Of a stretch of DNA of 49,636 nucleotides, positions 34,021-40,797 are shown piece after piece; the first letter of the stretch is position 1, and every line of letters begins with the position of its first letter. The notes below the pieces were generated by a model, which saw nothing but the letters and a program-made list of their open reading frames with translations, did not search any database and was not told where the DNA came from. The position numbers and the translations under genes are program-made. The stretch comes from Candidatus Moranbacteria bacterium RIFCSPLOWO2_12_FULL_48_12 (GTDB lineage Bacteria; Patescibacteriota; Minisyncoccia; Moranbacterales; UBA1568): contig MFSB01000023.1 of NCBI GenBank assembly GCA_001784735.1, forward strand, positions 1 through 49,636, written 5' to 3'.

Positions 34021-34980
34021 GTGCGCCGTTTCATCAAACGCGTCCAGAACACAGTCAAGAAATTCGAGCTGTGGCAGAGAGGCGACGCTTTCATCGTTGG
34101 CGTTTCTGGCGGACCGGACAGCTTGTGTATGCTCGATGTCCTGGCCACGCTCCAAAAAAAATATGCTTTCACACTCTACATCGCTCACGTGAATTATCAT
34201 CTGCGCGGCCGGGCTTCCGATCGCGATGAGATGCTCGTCAGAAAAATGGCGGCGCGCTATCGTCTCCCTCTCTCCGTCCTCTCTCAAAAGAAAAAGCTGA
34301 AAACCGCTTCCGAAGAAACGCTCCGCAACATCCGCTACGCCTTTTTCGAAACTCTCCGTAAAAAATACGGCGCCCAGCGCATCGCCGTCGCTCACAATGA
34401 AGACGACCAGGCAGAAACGTTTCTCCTGCGGCTCTTGCGCGGCGCCGGTCTCTTTGGACTTTCCGCGATGCGACCCAAGAATAATTTTGTCATCCGCCCC
34501 CTCCTTGAAATGAGCCGCACAGATATCCTCCGCTATCTGAAGGAGCGCTCAATCCCCTTTCGAGAAGATGCTAGCAATGCTGATCCGCGCTATTTCCGCA
34601 ACCGCATCCGCCACGAACTCATCCCTTTTCTCGAAAAGAATTTCCAGCCACAAACGCGCAAACTTCTTGCCGCAACGGCGCTCCTCCTCGGCGCTGACTA
34701 CGCCAGCCTGAAGAATGCTTCATCGCCACTTCCTATAAAATCCGGCTTCGAAGGTATAGAGTTTTCTCGATCCGCGTCCCTAGAGCTTCCGGAGGCGCAT
34801 CTCCGCCATGAACTGCGCGCTCTTCTCCGGCCATTCCTGGCGGGAAAAAATCCGACCAAGAACATCATCTACGAGCTGATAAAATCCTTCAAAAGCGCCA
34901 AAAATAAAACTCTCACCGTAACATTCAGCGGGTTGAAATTTGTTATGAAAGGTGATACAGTGACCCTGCTCTATAAGTAA
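34021..34980 (+). CDS. tilS: tRNA(Ile)-lysidine synthetase
   Basis: About 319 aa from GTG at 34021, chosen because it follows the gmk stop and begins the conserved region; the open frame itself reaches back to 33736 inside gmk. The PP-loop SGGPDS is in VGVSGGPDSLCMLDVL, and HVNYHLRGRASDRDE, HNEDDQAETFLLRLLRGAG and FREDASNADPRYFRNRIRHELIP are classic TilS motifs. It converts C34 of tRNA-Ile(CAU) to lysidine, using ATP and lysine. Confidence 0.93.
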   Translation: MRRFIKRVQNTVKKFELWQRGDAFIVGVSGGPDSLCMLDVLATLQKKYAFTLYIAHVNYHLRGRASDRDEMLVRKMAARYRLPLSVLSQKKKLKTASEETLRNIRYAFFETLRKKYGAQRIAVAHNEDDQAETFLLRLLRGAGLFGLSAMRPKNNFVIRPLLEMSRTDILRYLKERSIPFREDASNADPRYFRNRIRHELIPFLEKNFQPQTRKLLAATALLLGADYASLKNASSPLPIKSGFEGIEFSRSASLELPEAHLRHELRALLRPFLAGKNPTKNIIYELIKSFKSAKNKTLTVTFSGLKFVMKGDTVTLLYK

Positions 34981-35007
34981 GATTCTAATCCCATCTCTCC
35001 AATATCT

Positions 35008-36846
35008 ATGGAAAAAATCCTCAAAAATCTCTCCACGCTCATCCTCCTCTTCCTGCTCGTGTCCGGCATCATCATTCTCTATCAATCACCGGGCAAAAAA
35101 GTGGCTCCGGTGTCTTTGAGCGAGCTGGTGGCTGAAATCAACCAAGATCAGGTAAAGACCATCACCGTCGAGAGCAATGTCTTGAACATCGAACTGCAAG
35201 ACGGTAACAAGCAGAAAGCCAGCAAGGAGTCTGAAAGCTCTCTCTCTGAAACGCTCACCAACTACGGCATCGACACAGAAAAACTGAAGGGTGTTTCTAT
35301 CACTGTTAAAGAAGCTTCCGGCTGGAGCTTCTGGCTAGCGACCGTCCTCCCCTTCTTGCTCCCCTTCATCCTGATTTCCGCCTTCATCTGGTTCATGATG
35401 CGGCAAGCCCAGCGCGGCAATGCCCAGGCGCTTTCTTTTGGCACGAGCCGCGCGCGGATGCTTGACCCCAAGGATAAAAAGAAGCGTACCACCTTCGCCG
35501 ATATCGCCGGAGCGGAAGAAACCAAAACGGAGCTCGAAGAAGTAGTCGACTTTTTGAAACACCCGAAAAAATTCCTCAGTATGGGCGCCAAGATCCCCAA
35601 AGGCGTGCTTCTCCTCGGACCTCCGGGAACCGGCAAGACGCTCATGGCCAAAGCCGTCGCCGGCGAGGCGGGAGTGCCCTTCTTTAATATTAGCGGCAGT
35701 GAATTCGTCGAGATGTTTGTCGGTGTCGGCGCCAGCCGCGTGCGCGACCTGTTTAAACAAGCTAAAAAGAATGCCCCGGCCATCGTCTTCATCGATGAGA
35801 TCGACGCCGTGGGCCGCCACCGCGGGGCAGGTTTGGGCGGCGGGCATGATGAGCGCGAACAGACGCTCAATCAGATCTTAGTCGAGATGGACGGCTTCGA
35901 AACCGACACATCCGTCATCGTCATTGCCGCTACCAACCGCCCCGATGTGCTCGACCCGGCTCTCTTGCGGCCGGGCCGCTTTGATCGGCGCGTCACGATG
36001 GATTTGCCGGATATCAACGAGCGCGACCAGATTCTCGTCATCCACACCAAAAACAAGCCTCTCGAAGCGGATGTGAAGCTGCGCGTGATCGCTGAACGCA
36101 CTCCGGGATTTTCCGGCGCTGATCTGGCCAACCTCTTGAATGAGGCCGCCATCCTCGCCACCCGCCGCAACAAGAAAACGATCGGCATGCCGGAACTGAC
36201 CGAATCCATCGAAAAGGTCATGCTCGGCCCCGAACGCAAGAGCCGCGTCATCAACAAGAAAGAAAAAGAGATCATCGCCTACCATGAAGGCGGCCACGCG
36301 CTGGTCGGTGCCAGCCTTCTTCACGCCGATCCGGTTCAGAAAGTTTCCATCATTTCCCGCGGCCATGCCGGCGGCTACACGCTCTCTGTCCCGACAGAAG
36401 ACAAGGGTCTCCACTCGCACGATTATTTCCTCGATGAGCTGGCGATGTTTCTCGGCGGCTACGCCAGCGAAAAGCTCGTTTTCGGCGATATCACTACCGG
36501 GCCATCGAGCGATCTGGAGCGCGCTACCAATATGGCGAGAAATATGGTCATGCGCTACGGCATGAGCCGCCTCGGCGCCAGAACTTTCGGCAAAAAAGAC
36601 GAACCGGTTTTCCTCGGGCGCGAGATGCACGAGGAACGCAATTACTCGGAAAAAACGGCTCAGGACATCGACATCGAAGTTTCCCACCTGATTGATCACG
36701 CTTTCAAGCGAGCCACGGAAATCCTCACCGAGAAACGAGCCATACTCGAAGTCCTGGCCAAGACGCTCCTGGAAAAAGAAACTCTCGAAAAAGATGAGTT
36801 TGACGCCATTGTGGGAATAGTGACGCGCACAGAAGTTCCGGTCTAA
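35008..36846 (+). CDS. ftsH: ATP-dependent zinc metalloprotease FtsH
   Basis: 612 aa. Two membrane helices (about 8-25 and 108-130) enclose the periplasmic-side domain. AAA+ Walker A GPPGTGK is at 204-210, Walker B IVFIDEIDAVG at 259-269 and the second region of homology at ATNRPDVLDPALLRPGRFDR. The zinc site HEGGH is at 426-430. It degrades misfolded membrane proteins. The gene follows tilS with about 27 bp between them. Confidence 0.97.
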   Translation: MEKILKNLSTLILLFLLVSGIIILYQSPGKKVAPVSLSELVAEINQDQVKTITVESNVLNIELQDGNKQKASKESESSLSETLTNYGIDTEKLKGVSITVKEASGWSFWLATVLPFLLPFILISAFIWFMMRQAQRGNAQALSFGTSRARMLDPKDKKKRTTFADIAGAEETKTELEEVVDFLKHPKKFLSMGAKIPKGVLLLGPPGTGKTLMAKAVAGEAGVPFFNISGSEFVEMFVGVGASRVRDLFKQAKKNAPAIVFIDEIDAVGRHRGAGLGGGHDEREQTLNQILVEMDGFETDTSVIVIAATNRPDVLDPALLRPGRFDRRVTMDLPDINERDQILVIHTKNKPLEADVKLRVIAERTPGFSGADLANLLNEAAILATRRNKKTIGMPELTESIEKVMLGPERKSRVINKKEKEIIAYHEGGHALVGASLLHADPVQKVSIISRGHAGGYTLSVPTEDKGLHSHDYFLDELAMFLGGYASEKLVFGDITTGPSSDLERATNMARNMVMRYGMSRLGARTFGKKDEPVFLGREMHEERNYSEKTAQDIDIEVSHLIDHAFKRATEILTEKRAILEVLAKTLLEKETLEKDEFDAIVGIVTRTEVPV

Positions 36847-36856
36847 TCCTTCCCTT

Positions 36857-37786
36857 ATGCTGGAAAAATTGCAGCTCCACACGCTCATCCTGTCGGCCTG
36901 GCGCGCCTCGCTCTCCAAACGGCTGCCGTGGATTTTCGGCTCCCTCCTGGCTATCGCGGGGGTCATCGAAAGCCGGATTGCTGCTAGGCTTCCCGATACC
37001 GCCTCTTTCCCGGAATTCTTGAATATCATTTCAGAAAAGAACGGGGAGGCGCTGTTTTCCTTTCTCTTGATTTTTATTTTCCTCTTCAGCCTTGAGATTT
37101 TCGGAAAAAGCAATCTCATCGTCTCTTTGTCATTCGTGACTGGAAAAACCAACCTTCCCAACTACCCGGACAAGCTCGCCGCCATGGGAAAAAATTTCTT
37201 CCGGATGCTCCTCCTCGAATGTCTCGCGCTGTTTTTTCTTCTGGCGGTCACCTTGATATTCTCTCTTCCCTTTCTCATCGCCTCTTCGAAAAACCCGGAA
37301 GCGATGGATACGCTCCTCGGTCTCGGTCTGCTCGCTTTCCTCCCCATCACTATCGTTGTCTTTTTCATCTGGCAGTTCGCGCTCTTCTACCTCCTCCTCT
37401 CTCCCCTCCGGATCCGTGGATCCATTGAGGCTGGCAGCTCGCTTTTCTCTCGTTTTATTTTCCCCAGCCTCCTGTTCGGCCTTTTTTCTTTCGCGCTGAC
37501 AGCTCTCTTTACTTTTTGCACAAATATCATTATCCTAGGCATTACTGCTCTTTCAGAAAGGGCTGGTTTGCCGCTTGGAACGACCGCTGCTACTCTCGTG
37601 GTCGGCTTAGTATTTTTCACCTGGTTCTTCATTTTCCAGCAAGCGCTCTGGCTGGCCTTCTTCAGATCCATCGCCGGCCCGCCTAGACTCGGCGAGGCTG
37701 GCCAAGACAAAACGGAAGAACTCATCAAAGAAAAAGAGCCTGTGCTGGACAACCAGACTCTCCCCGAAATCCCTCCGGCCCAGTAA
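36857..37786 (+). CDS. Hypothetical polytopic membrane protein with in-frame repeat
   Basis: 309 aa, about six hydrophobic helices (near 25-37, 66-83, 115-140, 150-180, 195-232 and 242-270). No family recognised. Starts 10 bp after ftsH, so probably cotranscribed. A GC-rich REP-like palindrome at 37676-37703 is translated near the C-terminus as AGPPRLGEAGQ, right after the last helix. Confidence 0.75.
   Translation: MLEKLQLHTLILSAWRASLSKRLPWIFGSLLAIAGVIESRIAARLPDTASFPEFLNIISEKNGEALFSFLLIFIFLFSLEIFGKSNLIVSLSFVTGKTNLPNYPDKLAAMGKNFFRMLLLECLALFFLLAVTLIFSLPFLIASSKNPEAMDTLLGLGLLAFLPITIVVFFIWQFALFYLLLSPLRIRGSIEAGSSLFSRFIFPSLLFGLFSFALTALFTFCTNIIILGITALSERAGLPLGTTAATLVVGLVFFTWFFIFQQALWLAFFRSIAGPPRLGEAGQDKTEELIKEKEPVLDNQTLPEIPPAQ
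37676..37703. repeat. GC-rich REP-like palindrome inside a CDS, copy R5
   Basis: Differs by one base from copy R8 (49039-49065, opposite orientation). Here it is part of the reading frame of the membrane protein. Ends GGCCCGCC and GGCTGGCC. Confidence 0.85.
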
Positions 37787-37804
37787 CATTCTTATCTCTA
37801 TTTT

Positions 37805-37878
37805 GGACAATTAGCTCAGTTGGTTAGAGCGTCACATTGACATTGTGAAGGTCACTGGTTCGAATCCAGTATTGTCCA
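37805..37878 (+). tRNA. tRNA-Val (GAC)
   Basis: Complete cloverleaf: acceptor GGACAAT/ATTGTCC, D-stem GCTC/GAGC, anticodon loop TTGACAT (anticodon GAC), T-arm ACTGG-TTCGAAT-CCAGT. No full CCA is encoded. Confidence 0.95.
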
Positions 37879-37880
37879 CA

Positions 37881-37956
37881 AGGTGTAACGGGGTGAAGTT
37901 AGAGCGCTACATTGACATTGTAGAGGTCTCCTGTTCGAATCAGGATACACCCACCA
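37881..37956 (+). pseudogene. tRNA-Val-like copy with broken D-arm
   Basis: The anticodon arm (GAC), T-arm and acceptor (AGGTGTA/TACACCC) are kept, and ACCA follows. The 5' half of the D-arm is replaced by ACGGGGTGAAG, the same junction found at the end of E5, so the D-stem cannot form. It looks like a scar of a CCCCGTTA-family insertion. Confidence 0.75.
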
Positions 37957-37981
37957 TTTTATTCAAAAGCAATTAGCTCAG

Positions 37982-38009
37982 GCTTGCCCGCCTAGACGTC
38001 GAGGCTGGC
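37982..38009. repeat. GC-rich REP-like palindrome, copy R6
   Basis: GCCCGCCTAGACGTCGAGGC plus TGGCC, inside the D-loop position of the split tRNA-Val copy. Confidence 0.75.
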
Positions 38010-38119
38010 CCCGTCACCTATTTTAGTAAAAATGTATGCTAGCTGTGGACGAAAGCCGCTAGGCGACTACGTCTTACAATTTGCATAAACCACAATCTCT
38101 TCCTGAATAGGTGACGGGG
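38009..38119. mobile_element. CCCCGTTA-family element E5 (core hairpin, inverted)
   Basis: 111 bp. Ends CCCCGTCACCTATT and AATAGGTGACGGGG. The core is present on the minus strand (GTAAGACGTAGTCGCC then TAGCGGCTTTC). It lies in the D-loop of a tRNA-Val copy. Confidence 0.85.
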
Positions 38120-38163
38120 TGAAGTTAGAGCGCTACATTGACATTGTAGAGGTCACTGGCCTG

Positions 38164-38271
38164 CCCCGTTGTATTTCATTCGATAACCAGGAAAAGGTAC
38201 GACGTAAGGCGAAGCCGCAACAATGGTAGCCACTCAAATAAAACGATTCCAACATTAGAAATACAGTGGGG
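38164..38271. mobile_element. CCCCGTTA-family element E6
   Basis: 108 bp. Ends CCCCGTTGTATTTC and GAAATACAGTGGGG. Contains a diverged core (GTAAGGCGAAGCCGC). It separates the T-arm halves of the split tRNA-Val copy. Confidence 0.8.
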
Positions 38272-38337
38272 TTCGAATCTGGACAGACCCACAACCCAAT
38301 TAAGGCATTCAAGTGAGGGATGAAGGTCACTGGCTTG

Positions 38338-38375
38338 TCCCGTAGCATCCCGCCTTAGCGGGATTGGTACCGGGA
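38338..38375. mobile_element. Short CCCGTA-family element E10
   Basis: 38 bp. Ends TCCCGTA and TACCGGGA, with an inner hairpin ATCCCGC-CTTA-GCGGGAT. It also interrupts a T-arm-like sequence. Confidence 0.6.
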
Positions 38376-38432
38376 TTCGAATTGCCTCCTTCGTCTTAGA
38401 CTTCGGGCGGCCAAACAGTATCATCCACCAAC

Positions 38433-38479
38433 AAAAAAACTCGCTTCACCTCTCTTGAGAGAAACTGGGCGAGTTTTTT
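38433..38479. terminator. Bidirectional terminator
   Basis: AAAAAACTCGC (38434-38444) pairs with GCGAGTTTTTT (38469-38479). It lies between the tRNA-Val locus and the convergent secreted-protein gene. Confidence 0.85.
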
Positions 38480-38495
38480 ATCCTCCATTTTTTCG

Positions 38496-39554
38496 CTAAA
38501 TTCCTCCTGTCGTAGTATTGGATAACGTGGGCGTACTCGGATTGACCTGGATGCTCCGCTGTAGAACGCTCTGCGTAAATGGAGCCGCCGGTCCGAGGAT
38601 GCCGGTCGCTTGCTTGAGCACGGAACCAACCTGGCTATTCACGCCACCGATCTGTCTTTGAAAATTTGCCTGCACTTGCCCTATGCCAGTCGTAACCAGT
38701 CCAGAAACCACCTTATTGGCCATAGCCGCTATAACACCAGAAGCAAGCTCTCCCGGATTGGATGCGGCTGCAATAATCTGATTGGGGAGGTTTTGGATAT
38801 TGGTTGTGGCCGCCTGGATAGCTCCGGCCGGCGCTATCACCATCCCATTTTGTTTAGCCGGCAAAAATCCCGACGAAGTGGCCTCGATTTCCGCCGCCCG
38901 CTGCTCCATTGCCAGCTTGTTCTGATAGGCCTCTTCCGCTTTCAAAGAATAGCCATACGGGTTGTTGTATGGATTAGAAAAGAAGGCGTTAAAGGCTCGG
39001 AAGTCCCCTTCTGCAAACATCGCCTGCGGACTGGCGGTATATTCCTCCAGGTTCAGCGTGCCTATCGTCCCTTTTCCGACGATCGCTTGTTTACCGACAG
39101 ACTGCAAGTACGAAGCGTAGCTCCCGCCGATTCCCCCCATGTCACCGATACCGATATAGTTCGCTTGAGCCCCCTTGCCGCGCGTCGTCAAGGTAAAAAA
39201 ACTATTCATATACAGATCGGTCCGCTGCTGCGGCCTCCGATACAAGAAATCGTCAAAGCTGGTGATGAAGCGTGCCTGCCCCCCCGCTCCCCCGCCGATG
39301 AGCTGCCCCACCTGATTGTTGAGCATCTGCACGGCCGCCATTTTGAGCGACCCGAGCAAAGCACCTTCGATCTGACGCGCAATTTGTTCCATCGTCTGCT
39401 TCATAATAGCTGCCGCCATATTCGCCCCCCATGCATCAGCGTGTGCGGTTTGAGGCATCATAAAAAACATCCCGCTAACAAAAATCATCAATAGAGAAAC
39501 TGCCGCCTTCCTTGCTGATGTTCTCGAATTTTTTCTGTTTTTAGATAAAATCAT
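38496..39554 (-). CDS. Secreted hypothetical protein, possibly type IV secretion-related
   Basis: 352 aa. A signal peptide (about residues 16-40, cleavage after AHA) precedes a mostly helical, Ala/Gln-rich protein with a Gly-rich patch (LIGGGAGGQ) and an YNNPYGYSLKAEEAYQNKLAMEQ segment. Similar secreted proteins occur near type IV secretion or pilus genes in CPR bacteria, but the family is not certain. Located 6 bp downstream of the next gene on the same strand. Confidence 0.65.
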   Translation of the reverse strand: MILSKNRKNSRTSARKAAVSLLMIFVSGMFFMMPQTAHADAWGANMAAAIMKQTMEQIARQIEGALLGSLKMAAVQMLNNQVGQLIGGGAGGQARFITSFDDFLYRRPQQRTDLYMNSFFTLTTRGKGAQANYIGIGDMGGIGGSYASYLQSVGKQAIVGKGTIGTLNLEEYTASPQAMFAEGDFRAFNAFFSNPYNNPYGYSLKAEEAYQNKLAMEQRAAEIEATSSGFLPAKQNGMVIAPAGAIQAATTNIQNLPNQIIAAASNPGELASGVIAAMANKVVSGLVTTGIGQVQANFQRQIGGVNSQVGSVLKQATGILGPAAPFTQSVLQRSIQVNPSTPTLSNTTTGGI

Positions 39555-39560
39555 ATACGC

Positions 39561-40544
39561 CTACAAATTGAGCGGGATTTCTTCGATGCCGTAATCAGAT
39601 AATTTTTTCTGTACCTCATCGACAAATCCTACAACACTTCCCAGAAATCCTTGCGCCTTGGAAAGAGTAGCGATCTGCCCAAGCGGGTCGTTCTCCGTAG
39701 GCTTGAGCTCATCTTTCAATTGCACGGCATAGCGAGCCATTTTCAAAGCTTTCACATGCACATCGAGCATCTTCTCCGGCACCTCGATGTCCTTCAGTTC
39801 TTCCAGAATCTTTTCTCCCCGCTTGGACAGCTCATCAATCACACCCATATCGCCCGATGACAAAGCGGCAAGAGAATCATTGGAAAGGCTGGTCAGCATG
39901 CTCCCCAGATCGTCCTGCGTCTGCAAAGTCTGCGGCGCATTGTTGGCCAAGAGATAAGCCATAACCGTCAGATACTCAATGGCGTCCCTCCGTTCCGCTT
40001 CTGTCCGATTCTTTTCCTTGATATTTTTCGGCAGCTTTTTTATCTTGACATCTTTGGTATCGACTTCCGGAAGCGCTACCTCCTCCGTATTCCCACTAAG
40101 CGCCTTCTCCACGGAAGCGTTTATATCTTCCAACGAAATTGCTTGGCCGTTTTCATTCGTGTTCTTCAAGATGTCGGCGATTTCTTCGGAAACTTTTTGC
40201 GTCAGATTTTCTGTCTCACTCAGCACGGCAACAGAAGAGGGTTTTATTTCCTTGATAACCTTGTCCCCCGGCGCACGTTTCAGCGGATCATACCCGCTCT
40301 CTACTTCGACACCATCGCTATATCCATCGCCATCGGTATCCCGACTGAATGGATCGGTTCCATACAATTTTTCTTCATCGTTGCTCAAGCCATCCTGATC
40401 GGAATCCTGGAAAATATTTTTCGTATTCGCCGTATCGTCCGCAAATACGAAAAATCCCGCGCTCAAAATGAGCAGGCTGAAAAAAAGAAATAACGCAAGC
40501 TTCGTATTCTTCTCCGAAACATTCCAAAAAGACACCGCGCGCAT
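39561..40544 (-). CDS. Secreted or anchored protein with Ca-binding Asp repeats
   Basis: 327 aa. A hydrophobic N-terminal segment (about residues 16-35) is followed by two thrombospondin type-3-like calcium loops, DSDQDGLSNDEE and DTDGDGYSDGVE (about 47-82), then a long helical region. Function unknown; the calcium loops often stabilise surface proteins. Promoter TTAACA-N18-TATAAT upstream. Probably cotranscribed with the secreted gene 6 bp downstream. Confidence 0.75.
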   Translation of the reverse strand: MRAVSFWNVSEKNTKLALFLFFSLLILSAGFFVFADDTANTKNIFQDSDQDGLSNDEEKLYGTDPFSRDTDGDGYSDGVEVESGYDPLKRAPGDKVIKEIKPSSVAVLSETENLTQKVSEEIADILKNTNENGQAISLEDINASVEKALSGNTEEVALPEVDTKDVKIKKLPKNIKEKNRTEAERRDAIEYLTVMAYLLANNAPQTLQTQDDLGSMLTSLSNDSLAALSSGDMGVIDELSKRGEKILEELKDIEVPEKMLDVHVKALKMARYAVQLKDELKPTENDPLGQIATLSKAQGFLGSVVGFVDEVQKKLSDYGIEEIPLNL

Positions 40545-40572
40545 ACCGCTTATTTTATTTTTATGTGCTTTG

Positions 40573-40602
40573 ATTATAACACATTTTTTCCGCCTCTGTT
40601 AA
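40573..40602 (-). promoter_or_regulatory. Promoter of the secreted-protein pair
   Basis: TTAACA (40597-40602) and TATAAT (40573-40578), 18-bp spacer, minus strand. Confidence 0.65.
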
Positions 40603-40797
40603 CCGCTCTCCTAAAAAATTCTTCAAAAAAATCGCACTCGCTTTTTGTTTCGTAAAAAATATGCGCTCCTGATTCGCCAGCCACATTTATCAATGATGAA
40701 AACTTGCGTATTTTCTGAAATCAGAATGAAACGATGGCGCTGACAAAAAAATCGATATGCCCCACCAAAAAACTCACTCCCATATATAAATCATATT

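Larger units (their letters stand above)
37969..38387 (+). pseudogene. tRNA-Val-like copy split by repeat elements
   Basis: Pieces of one or two tRNA-Val copies are spread over 420 bp: 5' GCAATTAGCTCAGG at about 37970, the anticodon arm with GAC at 38130-38147, TTCGAATCTGG at 38272-38282 and a second TTCGAATTGCC at 38377-38387 that could pair with the 5' GCAATT. R6, E5, E6 and E10 lie between the pieces, in the D-loop and T-arm. Confidence 0.7.

Noticed and set aside
35878..37161. 427-aa open frame opposite ftsH and the next gene
   Set aside because: Antisense shadow of two well-supported genes, with no motif of its own.
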